A program made the position numbers and the translations under genes. DNA of 64,000 nt, taken from positions 3,727,501 to 3,791,500 of the forward strand of contig NZ_CP013630.1 of assembly GCF_001664485.1 (NCBI RefSeq), written 5' to 3'. Of this stretch, positions 17,289 to 26,152 are shown one piece after another. How positions within the stretch are numbered: position 1 is the stretch's first letter; the number at the start of each line of letters is the position of its first letter. The DNA is from Rhizobium sp. N324 (GTDB taxonomy: Bacteria > Pseudomonadota > Alphaproteobacteria > Rhizobiales > Rhizobiaceae). Under the pieces are notes generated by a model. That model saw only the letters and a program-made list of their open reading frames with translations. It was not told the DNA's origin and searched no databases.

Positions 17289-18209
17289 ATGAGCATCTGG
17301 ATCGATACCGACATGGGCTTCGACGACATCGCCGCCATTTTGGTGGTGGCACAGTCGGAATTCGAAATCGACGGCATATCGCTGGTCTTCGGCAATGCGC
17401 CGCTGCTCCAGGTGAGAAGGAACGCCGCCGGCGCCGCCACCGCCTTCAGCTGGAAGTTCCCCATCCACACCGGCCGCGCCATGCCGGTTCTCGGCAAGCT
17501 CGAAACCGCCCAGGCGATCCTCGGCGCAACCGGCATCCCGACGATCGGCAGGAGCCTGCCGGAGGCACCAGCCCTTGCCGAAAGCGATGCCTTCTCAGCG
17601 CTTTGCCGCTGGCTGGAACGTGACGGCCAGCACCGCATCCTGGCGCTCGGACCGCTCACCAATGTCGCCGCCGTGGCGCTCGCCCGCCCCGATCTCGCCG
17701 CCCGCATCAGCGACCTCGTCTGGATGGGCGGCGGCGTAACCTCAGGCAACCACACGGCGTCTGCCGAGTTCAACGCGCTCGCCGATCCTGAAGCCTTGTC
17801 GATCGTCATCGCCCATCGCTTGCCGCTTCGCATGGTCGATCTCGACCTCTGCCGCAGGGTGCTGGCACGGCCGGAGAATACCGAGCCGGTGCGCAATGCC
17901 GGCGGCGCCAATGCCGCGCTGATCGCCGATCTGTTTTCCGGTTATATCGGCATCGCCACCAGCCGCGGCCGCCCTGCAATGGCGATCTACGACCCCTGCG
18001 CCGCGGTCGCCTTCGTCGCCCCCGATATCGTCAGCTTCCGCCCCGCGCGCATCGACGTCGAGCTGCAGGGCAGCCTGACGCGTGGCCGCACCGTCGTCGA
18101 GACCCGCGCCACGCATGCCAGCTTCAACGCAGAATTCGCCGCCGACATCGATGCCGACAGGGCGCTCGCGATCATTCTCGCCGCACTGGTCAACGAGGCC
18201 CGCAAATGA
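17289..18209 (+). CDS. Inosine/uridine-preferring nucleoside hydrolase family protein
   Basis: A 306-residue cytoplasmic enzyme that hydrolyses the N-glycosidic bond of ribonucleosides, giving base and ribose. The N-terminal IDTDMGFDDIAAI is the family's Asp-rich calcium-binding signature. LGPLTNVA and MGGG are further conserved blocks, and EFNALADPEA carries the Asn/Asp region of the active site. The start at 17289 follows the ATPase gene by 4 bases, and its end overlaps the adenine deaminase start. It likely releases adenine or hypoxanthine for the next enzyme. Confidence 0.9.
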   Translation: MSIWIDTDMGFDDIAAILVVAQSEFEIDGISLVFGNAPLLQVRRNAAGAATAFSWKFPIHTGRAMPVLGKLETAQAILGATGIPTIGRSLPEAPALAESDAFSALCRWLERDGQHRILALGPLTNVAAVALARPDLAARISDLVWMGGGVTSGNHTASAEFNALADPEALSIVIAHRLPLRMVDLDLCRRVLARPENTEPVRNAGGANAALIADLFSGYIGIATSRGRPAMAIYDPCAAVAFVAPDIVSFRPARIDVELQGSLTRGRTVVETRATHASFNAEFAADIDADRALAIILAALVNEARK

Positions 18210-19993
18210 ACGCCACCCCTCGCCACGAATCCGCCGATCTCAATGATCCCGCCTTGCGCGCCCGCGCCGTTTCGGCTGCGCGCGGCGATGCCCCTTTCGA
18301 CGTGCTGATTACCGGCGGCCGGCTGCTCGATGCGGTGACGGGCCTGATCCGAGACGCCGATATCGGTCTCGTCGGTGCGCTGATCGCCAGCGTTCATGCC
18401 TCGGCAAGCCGCACGGATGCCGCCGAGATCATCGATGCGGCTGGCGGCATCCTGACACCCGGCCTGATCGACACACACATGCATGTCGAAAGCTCGATGG
18501 TGACACCGGCCGAATATGCGCGTGCCGTGCTGCCGCGCGGCGTCACCACCATCGTCTGGGATCCGCATGAATTCGGCAATGTCCATGGCCTCGACGGCGT
18601 GCACTGGGCTGTGGAGGCGGCGCGCTCACTGCCGCTACGCATGATCCTGCTCGCGCCCTCCTGCGTGCCGTCGGCACCCGGCCTGGAACTGGCCGGCGCC
18701 GATTTCGATGCCGCCGTCATCGCCGAAATGCTGCGCTCCTCCGCCGTCGGCGGCGTCGCCGAGGTCATGAACATGCGCGGCATCATCGACGGCGAGCCGC
18801 GCATGAGCGCCATCGTCAATGCCGGTCTTGCCGCCGGCAAACTCGTCTGCGGCCATGCCCGCGGCCTCGAGGGTGCCGATCTCAACGCCTTCATGGCTGC
18901 AGGCGTCACCTCCGACCACGAACTCACCTCCGGCGCCGATCTCGCCGCCAAGCTTGCCGCCGGCCTGACGATCGAGCTGCGCGGCTCGCATGACCATCTG
19001 CTCAAGGAATTCGTCGAGGTGCTGAACGGCCTCGGCCACCTGCCGCCGACAGTGACGCTCTGCACCGACGACGTCTTTCCCGATGAGCTCTACCAAAGCG
19101 GTGGCCTCGACGATGTCATCCGCCGTCTGGTGCGCTACGGCATGAAGCCGGAATGGGCGCTCCGGGCCGCGACCTTTAACGCCGCCGAGCGGCTGAAGCG
19201 CTCAGATCTCGGCCTTATCGCCGCCGGCCGCCGCGCCGACATCGTGCTCTTCGAGGACCTCGAGCAATTCCGGGCGCAGCTGGTCATCTCGGGTGGACGC
19301 ATCGTCGCCGGTAACGGCAGCCTGCAGGTCGACGCCAAACAGCTCGATACGGCGCCGCTTGAAAATTCGGTGAAGCTCCCGCAATTCGCCGAGGATGATT
19401 TCCTTATCCCGTCGAGAGGCGAGCGCGTCCGCGTCGCCACCATCGACCGCCCGCGCTTCACGCAATGGGCCGAGGCGGAGACGGAGGTCAGAGACGGGTT
19501 CGTCGTGCCGCCGGCCGGCAGCGCCATGATCGCCGTCGCCCATCGCCACGGCAAGGCCGACGGGACTCCGCGCATCGGCTTCCTCACCGGCTGGGGCGAA
19601 TGGCGCGGCGCCTTCTGCACCACCGTCTCGCATGACAGCCACAACCTCACCGTCTTCGGCGGCAATGCGCGCGACATGGCGCTCGCCGCCAACGCCGTCA
19701 TATCAGCCGGCGGCGGCATGGCGGTCGCCAAAGACGGAAAGATCGAGGCGATCCTGCCGCTACCGCTCTCCGGCCTGGTGACCGGCGCCTCGCTGAAGGA
19801 CACCGCTTCGGCCTTCGCCGGCATCCGCAAAGCCATGGAAAAAATCGTCGACTGGAAACCGCCCTACCGGGTCTTCAAGGCCTGCTTCGGCGCAACGCTT
19901 GCCTGCAATGCCGGCCCGCACCAGACGGACCAGGGGATTGCGGATGTGGTGACGGGCAAGGTGCTGGAAAGCCCGGTGTTGGAGGTTTTGTAA
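18206..19993 (+). CDS. ade: Adenine deaminase
   Basis: A 595-residue amidohydrolase converting adenine to hypoxanthine and ammonia. The metal-binding HxH motif is in IDTHMHVESSM. Further metal ligands lie in VCGHARG and TSDHEL, and the catalytic Asp region is in TLCTDDVFPDEL. The C-terminal domain (AFCTTVSHDSHNL) is specific to the adenine deaminase (Ade/YicP) family. It overlaps the nucleoside hydrolase by 4 bases and is the last gene of the LacI-led operon, fitting a route nucleoside, adenine, hypoxanthine. An intergenic palindromic element follows. Confidence 0.93.
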   Translation: MNATPRHESADLNDPALRARAVSAARGDAPFDVLITGGRLLDAVTGLIRDADIGLVGALIASVHASASRTDAAEIIDAAGGILTPGLIDTHMHVESSMVTPAEYARAVLPRGVTTIVWDPHEFGNVHGLDGVHWAVEAARSLPLRMILLAPSCVPSAPGLELAGADFDAAVIAEMLRSSAVGGVAEVMNMRGIIDGEPRMSAIVNAGLAAGKLVCGHARGLEGADLNAFMAAGVTSDHELTSGADLAAKLAAGLTIELRGSHDHLLKEFVEVLNGLGHLPPTVTLCTDDVFPDELYQSGGLDDVIRRLVRYGMKPEWALRAATFNAAERLKRSDLGLIAAGRRADIVLFEDLEQFRAQLVISGGRIVAGNGSLQVDAKQLDTAPLENSVKLPQFAEDDFLIPSRGERVRVATIDRPRFTQWAEAETEVRDGFVVPPAGSAMIAVAHRHGKADGTPRIGFLTGWGEWRGAFCTTVSHDSHNLTVFGGNARDMALAANAVISAGGGMAVAKDGKIEAILPLPLSGLVTGASLKDTASAFAGIRKAMEKIVDWKPPYRVFKACFGATLACNAGPHQTDQGIADVVTGKVLESPVLEVL

Positions 19994-20034
19994 GTCTGGA
20001 CGCACCAGACTATAAAGTGAGGGATTGCCACGCA

Positions 20035-20152
20035 GCCCCCTCATCCGCCCTGCCGGGCACCTCCTCCCCGAGGGATAGAAGGGGGAATCGAGACGCTGCG
20101 ACAATTCCCTTCTCCCCAGTGAGAAGGTGCCCGGCAGGGCGGATGAGGGGGC
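20035..20152. repeat. Palindromic intergenic element (rhizobial mosaic/REP-like)
   Basis: A 32-base left arm (20035-20066, GCCCCCTCATCCGCCCTGCC...) is repeated inverted at 20121-20152 with one mismatch, around a 54-base centre. It lies between convergent genes ade and the M20 hydrolase. Arms of this type (CCCCTCATCC...GGATGAGGGG) are widespread between genes in Rhizobium and resemble the described RIME family. A partly related copy is at 23468-23599. It may act as a bidirectional transcription end. Confidence 0.75.
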
Positions 20153-20169
20153 CGCAACCGCAGTTCTAG

Positions 20170-21339
20170 CTACGCCTTCAACTCCCGCTCCACCAACGCT
20201 ACCCAATAAGCCACCCCATAACCAAGCGCGCCATCGTTGAAATCATAGGCCGTGTTGTGATGCAGCGCCCCGTCCACCGCCGGCCCGTTGCCGAGCCAGA
20301 CGTAGCAGCCCGGCGCCTTCTGGGCGAAAAAGGCGAAGTCGTCGCCCGCCGTCGACGGCGGAAAGTTTGTCCGCACTTTTTCACCAAAGACGGTGTCGGC
20401 AGCAGTAAGCGCCCGGGCGGTCGCATCCGCGTCATTGATCACCGGCGGAATGCGCCGCTCGAAACGATAATCGGCCGATATGCCGTACATAGCAGCCGTT
20501 CCGCTAGCCAGCCGGCCGATCTCGCTCTCCAACTGATCGCGCACATCGGGCGAATAGGCCCGCGCCGTCCCGCCGATCTCCACAATATCGGGAATGACAT
20601 TTAAAGCCTTCGGATCCCCCGCCTGCAGGAAACAGGCGCTGACGACGGCCGGCTGCAGCGGATCGACCACCCGCCCGACGATCGTCTGCAGCGATGCCAG
20701 GAAGGTGGCGGCGGCGGTGATCGGATCGCGGCCGAGATGCGGCTTGGCGCCGTGCGTGCCGATGCCGCGAAAGGTAGTGCGCCAGCTGTCGGAAGAGGCG
20801 AGCTGCGGCCCCTCGACCACGGCAATCTCGTCGACCGACAGTCCTGGCATATTGTGCAGCCCGTAGACGGCGTCGCAGGGGAAAAGCTTGAACAGCCCCT
20901 CCTCCACCATGCGCTTCGCCCCGCCGCGGCCCTCTTCGGCCGGCTGGAAGATGAAATGCACCGTGCCGGAAAAACTTCGCGCCGCCGCAAGATATCGTGC
21001 GGCGCCGAGAAGCATCGTGGTATGGCCGTCATGGCCGCAGGCATGCATTTTTCCGGGCACGGTCGATCTATAAGGGCGATCCGCCGTTTCAGGCATGGCG
21101 AGCGCATCCATATCGGCGCGCAGCCCGATCCTGCGCGTGCCATTGCCAACCTGGAGCGTGGCGACGACGCCGGTGCCGCCAAGGCCGCGATGCACCGTGA
21201 TGCCGGCCTCTTCGAGAAGTCTTGCGACGATGTCGCTGGTGCGCTCTTCCTCGAAGCCGAGCTCGGGATGGGCATGCAGATCGCGGCGCAAAGAAGTGAG
21301 GAACGGCAGATCGTCCCTGATCCGGGCGGGGATGCTCAT
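20170..21339 (-). CDS. M20-family amidohydrolase (hippurate hydrolase / N-acyl amino acid amidohydrolase type)
   Basis: A 389-residue metal-dependent cytoplasmic hydrolase. Its metal-binding blocks are ADMDALAMPE, HACGHDGHTTMLLGAA and EEGRGGAKRMVEEGLF, with a dimerisation domain about residues 185-300 and a C-terminal VWLGNGPA segment with the last His. Such enzymes cleave N-acyl or N-carbamoyl amino acids. It is the last gene of the minus-strand Tct operon (about 100 bases from tctA), suggesting that the imported compound is an N-acyl amino acid or related amide; this is inferred. Confidence 0.88.
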   Translation of the reverse strand: MSIPARIRDDLPFLTSLRRDLHAHPELGFEEERTSDIVARLLEEAGITVHRGLGGTGVVATLQVGNGTRRIGLRADMDALAMPETADRPYRSTVPGKMHACGHDGHTTMLLGAARYLAAARSFSGTVHFIFQPAEEGRGGAKRMVEEGLFKLFPCDAVYGLHNMPGLSVDEIAVVEGPQLASSDSWRTTFRGIGTHGAKPHLGRDPITAAATFLASLQTIVGRVVDPLQPAVVSACFLQAGDPKALNVIPDIVEIGGTARAYSPDVRDQLESEIGRLASGTAAMYGISADYRFERRIPPVINDADATARALTAADTVFGEKVRTNFPPSTAGDDFAFFAQKAPGCYVWLGNGPAVDGALHHNTAYDFNDGALGYGVAYWVALVERELKA

Positions 21340-21445
21340 CGGGCAATGCTCCTGGGGCCTGGATATCCTGTCCAGCGAAACGGGCGCCCATCGGCGCCCG
21401 CGTCAGATCATCCTTTGTTCATCAAACAAGCCGTAAGTTCAACCA

Positions 21446-22954
21446 TCAAGTCTCCTCGACGAACACCTCTTCGCGCTTCTTCTTGACGCTCGGCAGGAAG
21501 ACCACGATCAGCACGGCGACCGCGATCGCCAGCAGCGTGGCGCTGATCGGCCGTGTGACGAAGGTCATCGGATCGCCGCGCGACAGGATCATCGCCCGCC
21601 GCAGGTTCTCCTCAAGCAGCGGCCCGAGCACGAAACCGAGCAGCAGCGGCGCCGGCTCGCAGCGAAGCTTTGCCAGCACGTAGCCGATGAGCCCGAAGAA
21701 GGCGACGGCATAGAGGTCGTAGACATTGGCGTTGACGCTGTAGACCCCGATCGAGCAGAAGGCCATGATGACGGGGAAAAGCACGTAATAGGGCACGGTC
21801 AAGAGTTTCACCCAGAGCCCGATCAGCGGCAGGTTGAGGATGACCAGCATCAGGTTGCCGATCCACATCGAGGCGATGATGCCCCAGAACAGCGCCGGCT
21901 GCTCGGTGGCGACATTCGGTCCCGGGACGATCCCCTGAATGATCATCGCGCCGACCATCAGCGCCATGACGGGATTGGCCGGAATGCCGAGCGTCAGCAG
22001 CGGGATGAACGAGGTCTGCGCCCCGGCATTGTTGGCCGATTCCGGCCCGGCCACGCCGGCGACGGCGCCCTTGCCGAATTCCTCGGGCGTCTTCGACAGG
22101 CGTTTCTCCACCGTATAGGAGGCGAAGGAAGCGAGGATCGCGCCGCCGCCGGGCAGAATGCCGAGCGCCGAACCGATCGCCGTGCCGCGAAAGACCGGTG
22201 CGACCATCTCCTTGAATTCCTGGCGCGACGGCAAGAGGCCGGAGACCTTGGCCATCAGCACCGTGCGCGTCGATTCACCCTCGAGGTTGCGGAGGATTTC
22301 CGCCACGCCGAAGACACCGACGGCGAGCGCCACAAAATTCAGCCCGTCGGCATATTCGCGGATGCCGAGCGTGAAGCGCGGCGTGCCGGTATAGATGTCG
22401 GTGCCGACGAGACCGAGCAGCAACCCGAGCGCCACCATCGCTAAGGCCTTGACGACGGAGCCGTGCGCAAGCGCGATCGACGAAACGAGGCCGACGATCA
22501 TCAGCGAGAAATATTCCGCCGAGCCGAATTGCAGCGCAATCGCAGTAAGCGGCGGCGCGAAGATCGCAACGAGGAAGGTCGAGACCGTGCCGGCAAAGAA
22601 CGAACCGAGTGCTGCGATCGCAAGCGCTGCCCCCGCCCTACCCTTGCGGGCCATCTGGTAACCGTCGATCGCGGTGACGGCGGAGGAGGATTCGCCCGGC
22701 ATGTTGATAAGGATCGCCGTCGTCGAACCGCCGTACTGGGCGCCGTAATAGATGCCGGCCAGCATGATCAGCGAGGAGACCGGTTCGAGCTGGAAGGTGA
22801 TCGGCAAAAGCATGGCGATCGTCGCCGTGGCGCCGATACCGGGCAGCACCCCGATCAACGTGCCGAGCAGCACGCCGATCAGGCAGAAGAGCAGATTGTC
22901 CAGAGTGCCGGCTGTCGCAAAACCGAGCGCGAGATTGCTGAAAAGATCCATCAT
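21446..22954 (-). CDS. tctA: Tripartite tricarboxylate transporter, large permease TctA
   Basis: A 502-residue inner-membrane protein with about 12 hydrophobic segments. It contains the TctA repeats ([20 protein letters not shown] near residue 40 and [17 protein letters not shown] about 260, related as an internal duplication) and the glycine-rich [19 protein letters not shown] motif. It forms the transport channel with TctB, fed by the periplasmic TctC. Genes run tctC, tctB, tctA on the minus strand. Six bases separate it from tctB. Confidence 0.93.
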   Translation of the reverse strand: MMDLFSNLALGFATAGTLDNLLFCLIGVLLGTLIGVLPGIGATATIAMLLPITFQLEPVSSLIMLAGIYYGAQYGGSTTAILINMPGESSSAVTAIDGYQMARKGRAGAALAIAALGSFFAGTVSTFLVAIFAPPLTAIALQFGSAEYFSLMIVGLVSSIALAHGSVVKALAMVALGLLLGLVGTDIYTGTPRFTLGIREYADGLNFVALAVGVFGVAEILRNLEGESTRTVLMAKVSGLLPSRQEFKEMVAPVFRGTAIGSALGILPGGGAILASFASYTVEKRLSKTPEEFGKGAVAGVAGPESANNAGAQTSFIPLLTLGIPANPVMALMVGAMIIQGIVPGPNVATEQPALFWGIIASMWIGNLMLVILNLPLIGLWVKLLTVPYYVLFPVIMAFCSIGVYSVNANVYDLYAVAFFGLIGYVLAKLRCEPAPLLLGFVLGPLLEENLRRAMILSRGDPMTFVTRPISATLLAIAVAVLIVVFLPSVKKKREEVFVEET

Positions 22955-22960
22955 CGCCTC

Positions 22961-23422
22961 CTAGAACCGGACCCAGGGACCGAAGCGCTCGAACGGCAGG
23001 CCGAGCCCATAGCTGAAGACCGCAACCGAAAAGACGGTCAGCAGCAGCGAAAGGATGATCGCGAAGAACACGTTCATCTTTTGCGATGCGAAGCAGGCGA
23101 TGAACGCGGTGAAGAACAGCGCCGGCGCAAATCCCAGCCCGCGCACCGTCAGCCCGAAGAAGACGGGCGCCGGCAGGATGAAGAACATGCCGCGCCAGGC
23201 GAAGAGACCGATCGGCTCTCCCTCGACGCGCAGCGCCTGAATGAAGATGATCGCGCCGAGAAGCACGAGCACGCAGGCCAGCACCAGCGGAAAATAACCG
23301 GGTCCCATGCGCACCGCCGTGCCGAGGTCGAGCCCCAGCGACTGGATGGCGAAGAAGGCGCCGGTCGCGACGAAAAGCCCGCCGCAGACCGCATTGGTGC
23401 TATCGAAACTGATGGATTTCAT
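22961..23422 (-). CDS. tctB: Tripartite tricarboxylate transporter, small permease TctB
   Basis: A 153-residue membrane protein with four predicted helices and the TctB-typical MGPGYFPLVLACVLVLLG segment after the first helix. The ATG at 23422 has a GGAG-type site just upstream; an in-frame ATG at 23476 would add 18 polar residues and lies in the repeat-like spacer. It is the small subunit partnering TctA. A palindromic repeat separates it from tctC. Confidence 0.88.
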   Translation of the reverse strand: MKSISFDSTNAVCGGLFVATGAFFAIQSLGLDLGTAVRMGPGYFPLVLACVLVLLGAIIFIQALRVEGEPIGLFAWRGMFFILPAPVFFGLTVRGLGFAPALFFTAFIACFASQKMNVFFAIILSLLLTVFSVAVFSYGLGLPFERFGPWVRF

Positions 23423-23467
23423 GGTGTCTCCTGGAGTTGGAGATGGAGCGTCGTTGCTGCGGCGATT

Positions 23468-23599
23468 GCCCCTCATCCGCCTGCCGCCACCTTCTCCCTG
23501 CGGGGGACAAGGGACATGCCGCCGGCCACTGTCTCTGCCGCGATCACTACGGCAGGTCCCCTCTCCCCGTTTACGGGGAGAGGGTTAGGGTGAGGGGCT
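23468..23599. repeat. Intergenic palindromic element between tctC and tctB
   Basis: The sequence begins GCCCCTCATCCGCCTGCCG and ends with GGGTTAGGGTGAGGGGC, giving roughly inverted outer ends. An inner perfect hairpin CTCTCCCCG TTTA CGGGGAGAG lies near 23561-23582. The left end matches the arms of the element at 20035-20152. Because it is inside an operon it could lower tctBA expression relative to tctC, whose binding protein is usually needed in excess. Confidence 0.65.
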
Positions 23600-23618
23600 A
23601 TTCCTGGCGCATCCCTCA

Positions 23619-24602
23619 CTAATCCGCATATTCCCCGGCAGCCTCGATCACCGGCTTCCAGCGGGCGATCTCGCTTTCGAGCTTGGCCTTCAGCGCAGCC
23701 GGCGTCGCATCGGCGTCGGAGGATGGCGCCGTGCCGAGTTCGGCGAAGCGGGCACCGACATTCGGGTCCTTCAGAGCGACCTGCAGCGACTTCGACAGGC
23801 GTTCATTGATTGCGGCCGGCGTGCCCTTCGGCGTGTAAATGCCGTGCCAGATGCCGACTTCGAAGCCCGGCAGGCCGGCTTCGACTGCCGTCGGAATGTC
23901 CTTCATCACGTCGAGGCGCTTGGGCGAGGTCACGGCATAGGCCTTGATCGTGCCGCCCTGGATCTGCTTGGTCGTGTTGGTCGTCTGGTCGCACATGACG
24001 TCGACCTGGCCGCCGAGCAGGTCGGTCATGGCAGGGCCGGTACCCTTATAGGGAACGGTGGTGAGAGGCGTCTGGATGGCGCTCATAAACATCATGCCGC
24101 AGAGATGCGAGGCCGCACCGATGCCGGCATTGGCGACCGTCACCTTGTCCTTGTTGGCCTTGACGTAATCGATCAGGCCCTTGAGATCGGTCGGCTCGAA
24201 ATCCTTGCGTGCGACGATCGTCATCGGCACCTCGGTGACGAGGCCGACATAATCGAAGGCGCCGAGCGTGTCATAGGCGAGCTTGCGGTAGAGAGTGGCG
24301 CTGGTCGCCATGCCGATATGGTGCAGCAGGATCGTGTAGCCGTCGGGATCGGCGCTCGCCACGCGGCCGGCGCCGAGCGTGCCGCCGGCGCCGCCGACAT
24401 TTTCGACGACGATCTGCTGACCGAGATCCTTCGACATGGATTCGGCAACGAGGCGCGCGACGGTGTCTGTCGGGCCGCCGGCCGCAAAGGGCACGACCAT
24501 GGTGATGGTGCGTTCGGGATAGGTCTGCGCCGAAACGACGCCGGCGAGAAGAGAGACTGCGGCAGCCGCGGTCAGGCCGAGCATGGCCTTCAGAATTTTC
24601 AT
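23619..24602 (-). CDS. tctC: Tripartite tricarboxylate transporter substrate-binding protein (TctC/Bug family)
   Basis: A 327-residue periplasmic solute receptor. The signal peptide MKILKAMLGLTAAAAVSLLA... ends before QTYPERTITMVVPFAAGGPTD, the classic Bug-family opening. The motif NVGGAGGTLGAGRVA and the C-terminal KAKLESEIARWKPVIE are also typical. The ATG at 24602 has a GGAGG site immediately upstream, so longer in-frame starts were rejected. It delivers a carboxylate to TctAB. The two-component genes upstream on the same strand, and operator-like sites at 24741-24792, suggest DctD-type control. Confidence 0.92.
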   Translation of the reverse strand: MKILKAMLGLTAAAAVSLLAGVVSAQTYPERTITMVVPFAAGGPTDTVARLVAESMSKDLGQQIVVENVGGAGGTLGAGRVASADPDGYTILLHHIGMATSATLYRKLAYDTLGAFDYVGLVTEVPMTIVARKDFEPTDLKGLIDYVKANKDKVTVANAGIGAASHLCGMMFMSAIQTPLTTVPYKGTGPAMTDLLGGQVDVMCDQTTNTTKQIQGGTIKAYAVTSPKRLDVMKDIPTAVEAGLPGFEVGIWHGIYTPKGTPAAINERLSKSLQVALKDPNVGARFAELGTAPSSDADATPAALKAKLESEIARWKPVIEAAGEYAD

Positions 24603-24740
24603 CGTTTCCTCCCTGATGAAACAAGCAAGCCCGCCGACACATCCTCCGCGCCGGGCATGACCTATTTGCCGCCGGGAAAAACCGGCCCGCAATGAGTGCA
24701 GCCACTTTCGACAGACGATTTTGCGACAGTGCGATGCAGC

Positions 24741-24792
24741 ATGGGTCGATTTGGAAACAAACGGCTTGTGCGATGGGTGGATTTCCACCCAT
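24741..24792 (-). promoter_or_regulatory. Candidate tandem activator binding sites upstream of tctC
   Basis: A perfect inverted repeat ATGGGTGG-ATTT-CCACCCAT occupies 24773-24792 (20 bp). A second, less symmetric site sharing its first half (ATGGGTCGATTT) starts at 24741, 32 bp (about three helical turns) away. They lie 140-190 bp upstream of tctC, where an enhancer-binding response regulator would act. From memory, DctD sites at rhizobial dctA also have GGAAATCC-like centres; that resemblance needs checking. Confidence 0.5.
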
Positions 24793-24817
24793 GACGAACA
24801 CAGGCGACTGCCGCGAA

Positions 24818-26152
24818 TTAGTCTTCGGTGGTCAGCATCCGCTTGTCGAGGCCGTATTTCTGCATCTTTTCGTAGAGGGTCTTCCGGGAAATGCCGAGTG
24901 TCTCATAGACCGGCTTGAGGCTGCCGCCATGCGCCACCAGCGCACTGGCAATGACACCCCGCTCGAATTCGGCGACGCGCTCGGCAAGCCCGGTCGCCTC
25001 CCCGGCCTGTGGCCCGCCATCGTCGAGACCGAGGACCAAACGGTCGGCGGCATTCCTCAGTTCACGCACATTGCCCGGCCAGTCGCGCTGGGCGATGTCG
25101 GAGATCACCTCAGGCGGCACGGCCACCTCGTCGCGGCCGTAGCGGGCGGCGGCTTCCCGCACCAACTGCAGAAAGAGCAGTGGAACATCCGCCCGGCGCT
25201 GCGACAGCGACGGCACATGCAGCGTCGCAACGTTCAGCCGGTAGAACAGGTCGGCGCGGAAGCGCCCCGCTGCCACCTCCGCCTCGAGATCCACCTTGCT
25301 CGTCGCGATAAAGCGCACGTCAAGCGCCACCGTCTCATTCGATCCCAACCGGGAAATCATCCGCTCCTGCAGCACGCGCAGGAACTTTGCCTGCAGGTCG
25401 AAGGGCATGGAGCCGATTTCATCAAGCAGAATGGTGCCGCCGCGCCCATGCTCAAACTTTCCGTAACGCGGCCTCACTGCGCCGGGAAAGGCGCCAACCT
25501 CATGGCCGAAGAGCTCGCTCTCGATCAGGTTTGCCGGCAGCGCGGCGCAATTGATCGCGATGAACGGCCGGCTCGCCCGGGCGCTGATATCGTGCAGCGC
25601 CCGCGCCACCACCTCCTTGCCGGCGCCGGTTTCCCCGACAACAAGCGTATCGGCATCGCTCGCCCCGATCGCCCGGAGACGGTAGCGCAGATCCACCATC
25701 ACCTGCGTGCGTCCTGGCAGCCGCGCCTCGATATCATCGCGCTTGCCGGCGACCGCTTTCAGCAGCCGGTTTTCCAGCACGAGGCCGCGCCGCTCCATCG
25801 CCCGGCGGATGACGCCGGCAAGCATCTCCGGCGTGAACGGCTTTTCGATGAAATCATAGGCGCCTTCCCGCATCGCCTTCACCGCAAGCTGAACGTCGCC
25901 ATGGCCGGTAACGAGGATGACCGGCACCTCCGGGTCGAGCTCGCGGATCTTCTGCATCAGCGTCATGCCGTCCATGCCGGGCATGCGGATATCGCTGACG
26001 ACGACGCCGGGAAAACTGTAGCCGATCAATTCCAGCACATGGTCGCCGTTCGAAAAAGTCTCGACGCTGAAGCCGGACAGCTCCAGCGCCTGTGCCGTCG
26101 AGCGGCGCAACTCCTCCTCGTCGTCGACCAGCAGGATCTTCGCATCGTTCAT
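24818..26152 (-). CDS. Sigma-54-dependent response regulator, DctD type
   Basis: A 444-residue NtrC-family activator. The receiver domain (residues 5-115) has acidic D10/D11, phospho-acceptor D54 and K104. The AAA+ domain (about 145-370) has Walker A GETGAGKE at 173-180 and Walker B ILLDEIG at 241-247. The sigma-54 contact loop reads GAFPGA (220-225) instead of GAFTGA. The C-terminal Fis-type helix-turn-helix is ISRKTLYEKMQKYGL. It overlaps the sensor kinase gene by 4 bases and lies just upstream of tctC, so it probably activates the Tct operon in response to the carboxylate. DctD proper controls dctA, which is not here, so the symbol is left blank. Confidence 0.88.
   Translation of the reverse strand: MNDAKILLVDDEEELRRSTAQALELSGFSVETFSNGDHVLELIGYSFPGVVVSDIRMPGMDGMTLMQKIRELDPEVPVILVTGHGDVQLAVKAMREGAYDFIEKPFTPEMLAGVIRRAMERRGLVLENRLLKAVAGKRDDIEARLPGRTQVMVDLRYRLRAIGASDADTLVVGETGAGKEVVARALHDISARASRPFIAINCAALPANLIESELFGHEVGAFPGAVRPRYGKFEHGRGGTILLDEIGSMPFDLQAKFLRVLQERMISRLGSNETVALDVRFIATSKVDLEAEVAAGRFRADLFYRLNVATLHVPSLSQRRADVPLLFLQLVREAAARYGRDEVAVPPEVISDIAQRDWPGNVRELRNAADRLVLGLDDGGPQAGEATGLAERVAEFERGVIASALVAHGGSLKPVYETLGISRKTLYEKMQKYGLDKRMLTTED

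Noticed and set aside
22463..23593. A 376-codon plus-strand frame opposite tctA and tctB
   Set aside because: Extremely charged, repetitive composition and antisense to convincing Tct permeases.
24679..24694. Sigma-54 promoter for tctC (TGGC-N8-TTGC on the minus strand)
   Set aside because: The spacing between GG and GC is one base longer than the strict consensus, so it is not listed as a promoter feature, only mentioned in a finding.
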